A DNA stretch of 64,000 bases from Micrococcales bacterium (GTDB lineage Bacteria; Actinomycetota; Actinomycetes; Actinomycetales; Microbacteriaceae): positions 18,666 to 82,665 of the forward strand of contig CANGBK010000003.1 in the NCBI GenBank assembly GCA_947452235.1, read 5' to 3'. Shown in pieces: positions 36,535-47,003 of the stretch (position 1 is the first letter of the stretch; each line of letters begins with the position of its first letter). The position numbers and the translations under genes were made by a program. The notes below the pieces were generated by a model, which did no database searches, was not told where the DNA came from, and saw only the letters and a list, made by a program, of their open reading frames with translations.

Positions 36535-39500
36535 TTATCCAAGAGTCAAGTAGACAACACGAAGCTGAGTCGTGATTGGCTTCTTGGTCTTAGCGTTGAT
36601 TGGTAAGTAAGTGGTTGGGTACATTCTGTAACGAGTGATGGTCACCTTCACACTCAAACCAACATACCCAGCCTTTAGTGCCTTGTAAGCAGCAGCTTCT
36701 GTCTTGGCGTTACAGAATGGGGCGGCAGCCTTGAAGGTCTTCTTGGCCATCGCAAGCTTTAGCTGAGCTGGAGTCTTTGAAGCCATAGCCTTCAAAATAC
36801 CGAAGTCAACTGAACACTTGTATGCCTTGCCCGCAATTGTGAACTCGCTAACTGCGTTGATCTTTCCAATCCAGATACCGTAGGTCTCAACCGATAGGGC
36901 AGCCAGTTTCTTATTCCAAGTGAAACCAATGTCACCCATCTTGTTTAGAGCTCCATTAGCCAGAGAAGTTGGGTGAAGCGGGTCACCGTTATCTACTGTT
37001 GGCTGGCCAGAATCAGCTGTGATGTCGAACTCCATTTTTGTTGATGCGATTGGAGCGAAACGGTTATCTCCAGCCTGTGTGATGTTGACAACACAGTGGC
37101 CAGGTTTGATTCCGGACACGTGACCATCGTCTGTAACATCACAGATGTCTGGAGTTGCACTCACGAATGACGGTGTTAGGCCTGAGCTGGCTGTGACAGC
37201 CAAGTCGAAACCATCTGCTGAGTCTGTTGCAGCCGTTGCTGGAACAGTATCCTTTGGAAGAACTATTGCCAGAGTCTGAGAAGACTTAGTAACGTTCAGG
37301 CTTACAGTTGCACTTGTCGCTGCATTGAAAGCACCGTTAGCGGCTGTTGCGGCACCCAAGGTACAAGTACCAGCCGTTACGAAGGTTAGCTGATCTCCAG
37401 AAACTGTACAAACTGCAGTTGTCTTTGATGTGTAGGTTACTGGAAGAGTTACCGGACCTGTTACGCCCACGGCAGTAATGGATGCTGTAAGTGTTCTCGG
37501 TGTTTCACCCGCACCAGCTGCAGTATTTCCAGCGTTTAGCACAACTGTTGGAGTAACTTTTGCTTGACCTGTGTAGGTGAAAGTTCCTCCGTCAATTGTT
37601 CCTTGAGCGTAGATCAAGCTAATTGGCACAGCTCCAGCCACGGTAGCGTTAGGAACTTCTAGCGTGATAGCTGTTGAGCTCTTGGAAGAAATCTTGACTG
37701 TAGTACCGCCAATAATTGCAGCAGTAATTAGGTCAAGGTTCAAACCGCCGATTGTTACCTTTGTTCCAGCAGGAACAGTGTTGGTACCAAAGCCAGCAGC
37801 TGGTGCAGTTACAAACGGTGCTGGTGCAATTGACCCGGAGTAAACCTGGCTAGTTGAACCTGCAGAGTTGTATGCAGACACAGTGAATGAATAAGCGCCA
37901 ACTCCAGTTGGAATACCTGTAATAGCGCCGGTGTCAGGGTTTAGTGTCAAACCAGCAGGAAGGTCTCCGGCTGAGATTGTGTAAGTAACAGCTGGGAATC
38001 CAACTGCAGTTACCTGATCTGAGAATGACTTACCTGTCTGCAATCCAGCGATAGTTGTCTTGTTGAAAGCAGTTGGTGCTTTGTTTACGATGAAGTTTGC
38101 ATCCTCACCTGAAACATCGTTATTGCTTGCATCGCTATCAGGAGTCGCTGAGCTTAGAACTGCACGTCCACCAGTTGTGAAGTTACCGCCAACCAGAGAT
38201 CCAGCCAATGCAATCGGAATAGTGAACTTCACTTTTGCACCTACCTGAAGTAGAGCTGAAGTTACACAAGTTATCGTCGTGACATTGGTCAGAGTACAGC
38301 CAGCAGATAGACCAGCAAGGGCAGTGGTTCCGGTTGGTAATGTGTAAACCAAAGAAGCACCGTTAGCCTTAGCTGGACCATTGTTAGTGATAGTCAAGTC
38401 AATTGCACCTTGACCACCTGCAACTGCTTTACCCACACTTTCAACTGTTACTGAAAGGTCAGTCGCAGCACTTGACACTGTAAGCGTTGTAGTAAATGGA
38501 GCTGAAACTAAGAATGCGTAGTCGCTTGCCTTAGTAACAGTAAATGAACAGGTTCCAGCGGCAATTGCTGTCACGTTCACTCGCTGGCCAACTAGAACTA
38601 GCGAACAGATGCTTGTTGAGTTGTTAACCAAGCTCAAAGCTCCGTAGCCATCACCACCAGTGATTACAACTTGGGTAGTTGTGGCACCGTTCCACTGTGG
38701 GCTTGCAATAGAACCGCTGGCAATCTTTGAGATCAAAGTTGATTGAGCGGCTTTAGCAATCACTATTGTTGTGGTTGCGGTTGCAGCGTTGAAGTAAGGG
38801 TCCGCTGCCTTAGTAGCTGTGATTACACAGTTACCAGGAAGCAATACAGTCACAACGTTGCCTGCCACAGAACAGAAGGACGCGCTAGATGCGTTTACAG
38901 AGTAAGTGACTTCTCCAGTACCTGAACCGCCTGTTGTGCTAAGTGTTGTTGTAACATCAGCGTCTGGGTTATAGGTCAGAGTCTGAGAAGCAGCAGATTC
39001 GGTGAAAGTGCTCTGGTTAGCTTTAGCGATGTTTACAGTAACCGTTGCGGTCGCATCAGCATAGTTGCTGTCGCCGGCCTTAGTAACTAGAACAACACAA
39101 TCTCCACCAGTAATAGCAGTGATAGTGCGGTCTGAGATTGAACAGATGGTGCTCGACAATTCAGAGATCGATAAAGTGACCGCTCCGGTACCAGAACCAC
39201 CTGAAACAGTGATTAGCGCTGTCGCAGGAGTGTTAGCTGAGTAAACCAGGGATGTCGGATTACTTGTAGCACTCAGGGTGGCCTGCTTGCTCTTTAGGAC
39301 AGTGAGAGATACTGAACCGCTGTAGTCATTGAATATCGCATTACCTGACTTGGTGTAGTTGATTAGACATTCACCAACTGCTAGAGCAGTCATTGTGATC
39401 TTGTTACCAACTACTGCAACTGAACAGTTTGCGGCAGTTGAAGAATCAACTGAAGCAGTGATTGTTGAGCCAGAGATACCACCAGCAATTGTTATTACAT

Positions 39501-42500
39501 CTGTAGCCGCTGGGGTTGAGAAGTAAACAGAGGTAGTTGCAGGCGTAGCTGTTACACCAGTTTGGTCACCCTTGACGATGGTGAGAGTTGCAACTGCGCT
39601 TGATGCAATCAAGGTTCCGTCGGAAGCCTTAGAAACATCAATAACCAGAATGCTACATAGGCCTACAGCCAACGATGTAACTGTGGCTGATGTACCGTTA
39701 CCGGAAACGCTACAAATGTTCTTGCTTGAAGCATCAACTGAGTAGCTGATCACGTCGTTTGGAAGCGAGCCTTCAACAGTAACTGTTGAAACAGTTCCAG
39801 GTGCAGCAACAAAACCAACTGTTGTGCTAGGAACAGTTGCCGCTATCTGGGTACCAGGAAGAGCAATACGGATTGTTGCCGTTGCTGTTGCAGAATCGTA
39901 GGTAGCGTCCGCAGCCTTAGTAGCTGTAACAACACAGAAGCCATAGTAGTTAGCTGTCACAACAGGAACGTTGTTAACGATGGCAACTGAACAGATACTT
40001 GAAGCACCTGGATCAACTGCATATGTGACCGCACCTGAACCGGAACCACCAGCAAGTGTCAACGGAGTTGTTCCCTTAGGAGACTCCGTGTACATCAACT
40101 GTGGATATGTCGCTGCAAGAGTTAGTTTTGCTTGAGCTGTCTTAGCAATTACGACTCGAAGCTTTGTGCTCTGAACAAGGAATAGCCCGTCTGCACCTGC
40201 GGCCTTTGTGATAGTTAAATCACATACGCCTGGAGCAAGAGCAGTGATCTGCTTTGTTACATCGTTGTATGAACAGATAGCGGTTGAACCTGAGTCAACA
40301 ACAGTGGTCAGAGCGCCGTTACCTGAACCACCTGTAACTGCAACAGTTGAGGTGGCCTTAGGGCTTAACACATATGTCAATGCTCCAGGAGTTGCAGTGG
40401 CAAAAAGTGCAGCCTGCGTTCCCTTGGTGATTGAAATGGTGATCTGTCCAGAGGTAATGACGGTGTATCCAGAATCGGTTGCCTTGGTTACTGTCAGTAG
40501 ACAGTTACCAATACCAATAGTCTTTACGGTCAAAGGACCGCCGGCTACAGTTGCGTCAGCACAAATAGCTGCCGAGGCAGGTGCAATGTTTATGTTCAAT
40601 GCTCCAGTACCTGAACCGCCTGTGGTTGTCACAGTGAAGGTTGCGGCTGGTGCATTGAAGTACTGAATAGTTGAAACAGAAGCGGTAGCAGTAAGAGTAG
40701 CCTGAGCAGCCTTTACGATAGGGAAGCTTGAGACAACTGTGTTTGAGTTCTCCCACGCAGTGCCACCGCTCTTGTAAACGGAAATAGTACAAGTACCAGA
40801 ACCGACTGCGAACACTTGAATGTGTGATGGAACACCTGGACGCATTGCTGCACGGTTACAAACCTGAGCCGATGCTGGATCAATGCTGAATACCAAATCT
40901 CCAGAACCTGTTCCACCACCCCAAACGAACGCGTTGATTAGAGATGTATCAAGGGCAGTAGCAGGACTGTAAACAACGGATGCCCAGTACGGGGTGACTA
41001 CAAGCGCTGCTTGGTTACCTTTGGTGACAGTTAGCTTCACTGTTGCTGAAGCCACGTTGTAGTTCACATCAGCAGCCTTGGTTGCAACCACAGTACAGTC
41101 ACCAGGAGCCAAGCCAGTAACGGTGCTTCCAGAGATGGAACACACGGTTAGGCTGTCCGCTGCGATCGTGTAAGTAACTGCACCTGTGCCAGTTCCACCG
41201 GCAGCTGTAACAGTTGTTGTGTCAAGCGCAGAAGTCGTTGCCTTAAGTGCAAGCTTTGCTGCAGTAAGTGTTAGCGCAGCTTGGTCAATCTTTGTGAAGG
41301 TTATCGTTACAGTCTTTGGAGAAGACTCCAAGTATGTAGTGTCGGTTAGGCGCTTGACAATGATCAAACAGGTTCCAGCAGTAATGTCTGTAACAACACC
41401 GGTGGTTAGGTTCACTGAACAAACGGTCGAGGATGTTGGGTCAACTGTGTAGTTGAATACTCCTGTTCCAGAACCGGCAGCACCAGTAACTGTAGCTGTT
41501 GCCTTAGGCGTTGCAACGAAAGGCATAGTAGCTGAACCAGCTGTAATAGATGCAGTGATGTCTGCCTGAGTTGCTTTACCGATAGTAAAGCTTGCAGTTC
41601 CATTGACCACAGCGTTGAAGTTCACATCACCCAACTTGCTGTATTGCAAAGTACAGGTTCCATCATCGAGAGCAGTAACAGTGATTTTGTTGGTTAGGTC
41701 ACTGGTTGCTGTGAAGGTTGCAGGAACAGCCGCGCTGTCACCACCGCCAGTGATAGTACAAACCAACGGTGTAGCGCTAACAATCTTGGTGAAGTTACCA
41801 GTGCCTGTATAGGCAACACCAATAACAAGAACTGAGGTGTTTGCAGGACCTGAAGCAGCTAATTTGAAATCAGCGTTAGGGGTTAATGTGATAACTGCCT
41901 GGTTGATCTTCGCGATGGTCAGGTTCAGAACAACAGCGTTAGAAGCTGCTACGTTGTCATCGCCATCACGAGTAACAGTTACCTTACAGGTTCCAACAGT
42001 TGTTGAAGTCACGTTACCGTTGGTCTGGTCGACAACACATGAGCTTGTGCTGGTTGGATCTACCACGTAGTGGTTGGCTCCAGTACCAGCAGGGTTAGTC
42101 ACGGTGATAGTTGTAACAACATCAGGGATTACCTTGAACCAGAGGCTTGTTCCGTTAGAGGAAGTCGCGCCAATGGTCTGAACCATCTTGGTTATGTTAA
42201 CACCGATGAATGCACGCTGTTCGTTGTAGTTAACATCGGCTGCCTGCACCACGGTGATCAAACAAACACCTGCGAGGTTCCCGTTTACCAGAATCTGAGT
42301 TGCTCGAATAGTCGCGATTGAACAGTACTCTTCAGTCATCGGATCGATGTAGAAGGTGAATGCACCGCTTGAGGATGCGCCACCGGCAACAGTCACCCAA
42401 GTCTGAACCTTGTTAGCTGCATTCGTGTAAGCAATGGTTGCTGGTGCAGCAGACAGAGTAATCGCAGCTGCATTAATCTTCGTGAACACTACAGTAACTG

Positions 42501-45500
42501 TGTCGGTAATTACTGAGTAGTTAGTGTCAGCAGCCTTAGTGGCAATAACAATACAGGTGCCTGCAGTTATGTCTGTGATCAATCCATTAGAAGCGTTAAC
42601 AGAACAAACTGTTGAGCTTGATGGGTCAACCGCATACGTTACTGCACCGGTACCTGCGCCACCTGAAGTAGTGATTTGGTTTGTAGCTTTTGGTGACCAA
42701 ACGAAAGGTTTCGAAGCATTCGCTGGTTCGGAAACTAATTCCGCTTGGCTCAGCTTATTGAAGACAACAGTCACCTGAGCGGTTTGAACTAGATAGTTCG
42801 TATCTGCAGCTTTCGTGACTGTAATCACACAAGTTCCAGCAGTCTTATCTGTGATCAAGCCATTGGCATCCACAGAACACACTGTTGTGCTGGTGTTCAG
42901 AACAGCATAGGTAACTGCGCCAGTACCGAGACCACCAGTAACAGTCAACTGATCTTTAGCTGCAGTAGTTGGATCTGAAATGGTTGTTGGCACGAAGTCC
43001 ATGCTTGGGTTGGCAGGAGTTACTACAAGTGCGGTCTGGTTTCCAGCCGGAATATAGAACTGGAAAGTTGTGCTCTGCACGTTGTAGTTTGTGTCTGCAG
43101 CCTTAGTTATGGTGATGGTACACCAACCGACACCAGCACCAGTTGGAGCAGCTGATACATATGCTGTTGCACCTGCTCCGATAACAACACAACCGCTTGC
43201 ATTGCTCGCTACATAGCCATATGCCCCTGTTCCAGCTCCACCAGTGGTAGTTAGAACAGCCAAGTATGTTGGGTTAGCAGCATATTGAACGTTGCTGTTG
43301 TACGCAATGGCAACACCCGAAGGGGTAGCACCAGTAGTAGTCAAAGCGGGTTGGTTGATGACGTTAATCAACCAGGTTAGGGCAGGGGATGTTGCAGGGT
43401 TGTAGTTGATGTCACCTGCTTTGTACGCAGTTACAGTACATGTTCCTGCGCTCTTCGCGGTTAGAACGGTTCCGTTCATGGAACAAGTCGCTGCACTTGC
43501 AGGATCAAGAGTGTAAGTAACAGCTCCAGTACCCGATCCTCCACCAGTGCTTAGGTTGTAGGTCGGAGGAGTAGCCGCGTTCCAGTTTGACGCTCCATTG
43601 TTCACAACGTATAAAGCAGTTTGAGTTGTTTTACCAATTCCAAAAGTGTAAGTAGTTGTTTGTGGAAGGAAATACAAGTCTCCCGCTTTAGTTACGTTAA
43701 CCACACATGTACCTGATGTTGAAAGTGTTGGGTACATGTTGTTTCCGCTGAGGGAAAAGATTCCACAAACTGACGAGCTTGACGCGTCGATTGCCCATGA
43801 GAAAGCTCCAGTTCCAGAACCACCAGTTCCTCTAAGCCATGTTGATGCACCCGCATAGGTAAGGGGGGTTGCATCTGGAGTTATCACCAGAGCGGCGCTC
43901 TGAGCAGCTTTGTTAACTGGAATAGTAATGGTTGCCTTTGATGCAGCGAAACCTGCATCGGCAGCTTTGGTTCCAACAATCACACAGTTACCTGCAGCAA
44001 TAACTGTCATGGTTGCTGTGTTCGCGGTTGCCGGTGCAACTGAACAGATGCCGGTTGCTGATGGGTCAACAGCGAAGCTGTATGCGCCATTGCCTGATCC
44101 ACCGGTTGCGGTAACAGTTGCAGTTACAGTAGTGCCCTGAACGATAATGACTGAGCTCTTATCTGAAGATAGGTTGAACGCAACTGGAGCTTTCGCAGCA
44201 ATAGACATGTGAATGACATCAACTGCTGAACCTAGAGAGTTAGTTGCTTTTATAGCAAAAACGTATGCACCAGTCTTAGTCGGAGTTCCGCTAAGAGTTG
44301 CTGTTGTTGGGTTGAAGGTTAAACCTTCTGGAAGAGCCATGGTTTCGAATGAGCTTGCACATGTACTTGCGTAGGTTACACATGCAGGGATGGTGGCTAA
44401 ATCGGTTTTCAGTTCATAGGTAGCTGCAAGATATGCAGCAGTTGTGAACACGAAGTCGGTGATCGCAGTTCCAACACGAATTGGATTGGTAACACGGTTC
44501 ACTGATTGCAGGATTGAGTCATCGCTTGTAAATACAGGGGCTTTACCAACAATAAGAGTTAGCTCAACAGTTTCATCTGTACCAGCTTCGTTAGTTACCT
44601 TGACTTTGTATTTGTAAGTTCCGGTCGCAGTTGAAGTACCAGAGAGAACACCAGTAGAAGGGTTGAGGGTAATGCCAGCAGGTAGAGTTCCTGAAGAAAT
44701 TGTGTAAACATCGCGGTAACCTGTAGCAACAAAGGTATAGCCAGCGTATGCAGTGTTCACTGTAGTGCTTGCCGCAGCATCAGCTGGTGACTCTGCAGTA
44801 AATACCGGGACTCCAGTGATCTGAAGTGAAGGAAGTGATCCCCAGGTTAAAGTACTGTTGGAATCCGTAGCGTCCTCTGCGAATCGAACATATTTGCCTA
44901 CATCGCCAGCAGCAATTGTGTAATTACCTGAAGTAATAGGAGAGATGTCAGTCCAAGTAATTCCATCTGCTGAAATTTGCCAACGCTTGTTTGAAACAGT
45001 AACTGTTCCTGCTGATGCTACGAAGACACCATCTGCTGGGGTTAGAACTTGACCCACTTTAGCAATAGTTGAGTCAGTAAAGCTCGGACGAGTTGAGGCT
45101 GAAGGACCATTCGGCCACGTAATGGTGATTGATCCATTACCGGTGTTGATGTTAGAAGTTGAAGATCCTCGTGAGGCTAGTGGGAATGAAGATTTTCCAG
45201 CTACACCACCTCGACCAGCAGGCGAGCCACCATCTCCAACTGCAGCGCCTCCAGCTCCACCGGTGAAGCCACCACCTCCACCACCTCCACCGGAACCATC
45301 TCCGCCGAAGTCTTGCCCGTTTGCGCCAGTTGTTGTTGCAGTCTGAGTTCCTGTGTCATCGCCACCGTTAGTTCCGTTTGAGTTGATGTTTGCACCACCA
45401 CCACCAGCTCCACCACCGGCGATACCGATAACACCTGTCTTGTCTCCAGTTGACACTACTGAGGCAGCACCACCAGCACCACCGGCACCAGAAGATCCAG

Positions 45501-45930
45501 TACAACCAGGGTATCCACCACGTCCACCGTTATAAATTGTCCAAGGGTTCGAACCAAGCACACCTGCGTTGGCACATGAACCGCCGCCTCCATTACCACC
45601 GGCTGCTCCGACATAGAGATATAAAGGAGAAGTACTTGTGGTCACGTAATCAAATGACACCCTTGATCCACCAGAGCCAGTTCCACCGCCACCACCAGCG
45701 TCACCACCACCGTGTCCACCGCCACCACCGTTGACGGTGAATGTCAATGTGACGCCAGTTGAATTTGGCAAGAATGTCTGAGCTGCACCTGTGTATGCAA
45801 AAGTTTGTGTACAGGTATTGCCAGAACAGGTAGCCGCAGCTTGAGCTGGGCTTACTGTTGGTATGAAGGTCAATACTCCAACGCTCAATAGGAAGGTTGT
45901 GAATATTGATAACCGCTTGGACTGTTTCAT
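36535..45930 (-). CDS. Giant secreted repeat protein (3131 residues) with Gly-rich head and Cys-paired Ig-like modules
   Basis: The largest gene in the window and uninterrupted. It has a Sec signal peptide (cleavage near 'SPAQAAA', residues 30-33) and a glycine-rich domain to about residue 275. Ig-like/He_PIG-type domains run to about 580. Then come about 20 tandem modules of 90-95 residues (580 to about 2480), each opening near K-x-x-Q and carrying 'GGSGTGAVTY'-like and 'TKAADTNY'-like stretches plus one Cys pair. A DUF11-like domain, a He_PIG and an IPT/TIG-like domain, two more modules (to about 2970) and a 160-residue C-terminus follow. There is no LPXTG and no C-terminal membrane helix. 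Probably an adhesin or surface fibre; the function is inferred only from architecture. Confidence 0.9.
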   Translation of the reverse strand: MKQSKRLSIFTTFLLSVGVLTFIPTVSPAQAAATCSGNTCTQTFAYTGAAQTFLPNSTGVTLTFTVNGGGGGHGGGDAGGGGGTGSGGSRVSFDYVTTSTSPLYLYVGAAGGNGGGGSCANAGVLGSNPWTIYNGGRGGYPGCTGSSGAGGAGGAASVVSTGDKTGVIGIAGGGAGGGGANINSNGTNGGDDTGTQTATTTGANGQDFGGDGSGGGGGGGGFTGGAGGAAVGDGGSPAGRGGVAGKSSFPLASRGSSTSNINTGNGSITITWPNGPSASTRPSFTDSTIAKVGQVLTPADGVFVASAGTVTVSNKRWQISADGITWTDISPITSGNYTIAAGDVGKYVRFAEDATDSNSTLTWGSLPSLQITGVPVFTAESPADAAASTTVNTAYAGYTFVATGYRDVYTISSGTLPAGITLNPSTGVLSGTSTATGTYKYKVKVTNEAGTDETVELTLIVGKAPVFTSDDSILQSVNRVTNPIRVGTAITDFVFTTAAYLAATYELKTDLATIPACVTYASTCASSFETMALPEGLTFNPTTATLSGTPTKTGAYVFAIKATNSLGSAVDVIHMSIAAKAPVAFNLSSDKSSVIIVQGTTVTATVTATGGSGNGAYSFAVDPSATGICSVAPATANTATMTVIAAGNCVIVGTKAADAGFAASKATITIPVNKAAQSAALVITPDATPLTYAGASTWLRGTGGSGTGAFSWAIDASSSSVCGIFSLSGNNMYPTLSTSGTCVVNVTKAGDLYFLPQTTTYTFGIGKTTQTALYVVNNGASNWNAATPPTYNLSTGGGSGTGAVTYTLDPASAATCSMNGTVLTAKSAGTCTVTAYKAGDINYNPATSPALTWLINVINQPALTTTGATPSGVAIAYNSNVQYAANPTYLAVLTTTGGAGTGAYGYVASNASGCVVIGAGATAYVSAAPTGAGVGWCTITITKAADTNYNVQSTTFQFYIPAGNQTALVVTPANPSMDFVPTTISDPTTAAKDQLTVTGGLGTGAVTYAVLNTSTTVCSVDANGLITDKTAGTCVITVTKAADTNYLVQTAQVTVVFNKLSQAELVSEPANASKPFVWSPKATNQITTSGGAGTGAVTYAVDPSSSTVCSVNASNGLITDITAGTCIVIATKAADTNYSVITDTVTVVFTKINAAAITLSAAPATIAYTNAANKVQTWVTVAGGASSSGAFTFYIDPMTEEYCSIATIRATQILVNGNLAGVCLITVVQAADVNYNEQRAFIGVNITKMVQTIGATSSNGTSLWFKVIPDVVTTITVTNPAGTGANHYVVDPTSTSSCVVDQTNGNVTSTTVGTCKVTVTRDGDDNVAASNAVVLNLTIAKINQAVITLTPNADFKLAASGPANTSVLVIGVAYTGTGNFTKIVSATPLVCTITGGGDSAAVPATFTATSDLTNKITVTALDDGTCTLQYSKLGDVNFNAVVNGTASFTIGKATQADITASITAGSATMPFVATPKATATVTGAAGSGTGVFNYTVDPTSSTVCSVNLTTGVVTDITAGTCLIIVKRLTDTTYLESSPKTVTITFTKIDQAALTLTAAKLALKATTSALDTTTVTAAGGTGTGAVTYTIAADSLTVCSISGSTVTGLAPGDCTVVATKAADVNYNVASATVKLTVTKGNQAALVVTPYWASVVYSPATALDTSLINAFVWGGGTGSGDLVFSIDPASAQVCNRAAMRPGVPSHIQVFAVGSGTCTISVYKSGGTAWENSNTVVSSFPIVKAAQATLTATASVSTIQYFNAPAATFTVTTTGGSGTGALNINIAPASAAICADATVAGGPLTVKTIGIGNCLLTVTKATDSGYTVITSGQITISITKGTQAALFATATPGALTYVLSPKATSTVAVTGGSGNGALTTVVDSGSTAICSYNDVTKQITALAPGVCDLTITKAAGADGLFLVQSTKLRVVIAKTAQAKLTLAATYPQLMYTESPKGTTPLTLAGGSGSGAVTYAVDPGASSICSVAIVNNVPVVTANYYGFCVVTATKAADATYDSATATATIRIALPGTQIAATVPSTTVGFVAAPGTVSTVTVEGSLPNDVISYSVDASSKNICSVSGNGTSATVTSLAVGLCSILVIDVSKASDGTLIASSAVATLTIVKGDQTGVTATPATTSVYFSTPAATDVITIAGGISGSTITASVDSSTAANCSVAVVGNKITMTALAVGECLINYTKSGNAIFNDYSGSVSLTVLKSKQATLSATSNPTSLVYSANTPATALITVSGGSGTGAVTLSISELSSTICSISDRTITAITGGDCVVLVTKAGDSNYADATATVTVNIAKANQSTFTESAASQTLTYNPDADVTTTLSTTGGSGTGEVTYSVNASSASFCSVAGNVVTVLLPGNCVITATKAADPYFNAATATTTIVIAKAAQSTLISKIASGSIASPQWNGATTTQVVITGGDGYGALSLVNNSTSICSLVLVGQRVNVTAIAAGTCSFTVTKASDYAFLVSAPFTTTLTVSSAATDLSVTVESVGKAVAGGQGAIDLTITNNGPAKANGASLVYTLPTGTTALAGLSAGCTLTNVTTITCVTSALLQVGAKVKFTIPIALAGSLVGGNFTTGGRAVLSSATPDSDASNNDVSGEDANFIVNKAPTAFNKTTIAGLQTGKSFSDQVTAVGFPAVTYTISAGDLPAGLTLNPDTGAITGIPTGVGAYSFTVSAYNSAGSTSQVYSGSIAPAPFVTAPAAGFGTNTVPAGTKVTIGGLNLDLITAAIIGGTTVKISSKSSTAITLEVPNATVAGAVPISLIYAQGTIDGGTFTYTGQAKVTPTVVLNAGNTAAGAGETPRTLTASITAVGVTGPVTLPVTYTSKTTAVCTVSGDQLTFVTAGTCTLGAATAANGAFNAATSATVSLNVTKSSQTLAIVLPKDTVPATAATDSADGFDLAVTASSGLTPSFVSATPDICDVTDDGHVSGIKPGHCVVNITQAGDNRFAPIASTKMEFDITADSGQPTVDNGDPLHPTSLANGALNKMGDIGFTWNKKLAALSVETYGIWIGKINAVSEFTIAGKAYKCSVDFGILKAMASKTPAQLKLAMAKKTFKAAAPFCNAKTEAAAYKALKAGYVGLSVKVTITRYRMYPTTYLPINAKTKKPITTQLRVVYLTLG

Positions 45931-45956
45931 GATGGTGGATTTCCCTTATGTTTATT

Positions 45957-46034
45957 AGCGTTAAGAACGCTAGGCACCTGAAAATCCTATAAATCTAGCC
46001 TGATACTGGGACTGAAACATTCGCTAATGCGAAT
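45957..46034. promoter_or_regulatory. Two perfect palindromes in the divergent region between the giant gene and GDPD
   Basis: AGCGTT-AAG-AACGCT (45957-45971) lies 27 bp upstream of the giant gene's start. ATTCGC-TAAT-GCGAAT (46019-46034) lies 56 bp upstream of the GDPD start. Both are exact inverted repeats without T-runs, so they look like operators or leader hairpins. No confident promoter could be assigned in this 159-bp region, although GATAAT and TATAAG occur on the GDPD side. Confidence 0.4.
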
Positions 46035-46089
46035 AACTTTGAACTAGATAATCTGTGTATAAGTAGTGTTTATTCGGAAAGGCGAACAT

Positions 46090-46968
46090 ATGGCTAAACC
46101 AGTTGTAATTGCCCACCGAGGCGCTAGCGGATACAGGCCTGAAAACACTTTGGCGGCCTTCGAGTTAGGTATCCAACAGGGTGCTGATGGAATTGAGTTT
46201 GATCTAGTTGCGACCAAGGATGACCATCTGGTTATTCGCCACGAGAACGCGTTAAGCAGTACCACAAACATTTCCAGGCTTCCCGAATTCGCCAAGCATC
46301 AACGTGCTGGCATAGTCGAGGAGGTCCAAGTAACGGACTGGTTTTCTGAGGATTTAAGTCTTGATGAGATAAAAAAACTTCGAGCTATTGAACGAATTCC
46401 AGATCTTCGCCCTGGAAGTGCAAAATTTGATGAGCAATTTTCGATTCCAGCGCTCAACGAAGTTCTAAACTCTGAATTCCTCTCACATAAAACTATGGTT
46501 GTTGAAATCAAACGTGGTTCGCACACAGAAAAATTGAGTTTACATATTGGTCAACTTGCAGCCCAAGAAATTTTGAAGTCAAAAGTTTATGAACACAATG
46601 TGAATTTGATTATCGAGTCGTTTGATCATGAAATTCTCATGGGTGCTAAGAAATCCATGGAAGCTCTAAATCTTGAAGCTAAATATTTCTTTGCGTTAGA
46701 TGACACCAAACTTGCTGAAGTAGATATCGTGAAGCTTTCTATGGGTTTAGACGGCTTAGCAATATCTATGCCTATGCTTTTTAGTTCAGATTCATGGGTT
46801 AGAGCAGCTCACGGTGTTGGTTTGGATATTTGGGTTTACACCGCGAGGGCAGAGCAAGCACAAACCTCTATAGAGGAATACTACGAACACATCATTCAGA
46901 CTGGTGTTGATGGTATTTTTGCTGACCAGCCGGATCTTCTTGCCCGTGTCTTAGCTGACCGTGGCTAG
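46090..46968 (+). CDS. Glycerophosphodiester phosphodiesterase family protein
   Basis: Hydrolyses glycerophosphodiesters from lipid turnover to glycerol-3-phosphate and an alcohol. The conserved start 'VVIAHRGASGYRPENTLAAF' has the catalytic His-Arg and the Glu of ENT; 'GIEFDLVATKDDHLVIRHE' holds the metal-binding acidic residues and the second His. The track starts at GTG 46066, but ATG 46090 has GGAAAGG 7 bp upstream and starts at the domain, giving 292 residues. No signal peptide is visible, so it is cytoplasmic. Confidence 0.9.
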   Translation: MAKPVVIAHRGASGYRPENTLAAFELGIQQGADGIEFDLVATKDDHLVIRHENALSSTTNISRLPEFAKHQRAGIVEEVQVTDWFSEDLSLDEIKKLRAIERIPDLRPGSAKFDEQFSIPALNEVLNSEFLSHKTMVVEIKRGSHTEKLSLHIGQLAAQEILKSKVYEHNVNLIIESFDHEILMGAKKSMEALNLEAKYFFALDDTKLAEVDIVKLSMGLDGLAISMPMLFSSDSWVRAAHGVGLDIWVYTARAEQAQTSIEEYYEHIIQTGVDGIFADQPDLLARVLADRG

Positions 46969-47003
46969 GAAAGTCGGCTCTTGAGCCTAAGATACTTAAA
47001 GTC

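Noticed and set aside
38060-44140. Many plus-strand ORFs of 60-150 codons inside the giant gene
   Set aside because: They recur with the module period and have repetitive Val/Pro-rich translations, so they are shadows of the repeats.
45122-45535. Plus-strand Pro-rich ORFs antisense to the giant gene
   Set aside because: Proline runs are the reverse complement of the glycine-rich domain; no independent start signals.
36535-45930. Giant ORF as a nonribosomal peptide synthetase or polyketide synthase
   Set aside because: No adenylation, ketosynthase or carrier motifs; signal peptide and Gly-rich/Ig-like repeats instead.
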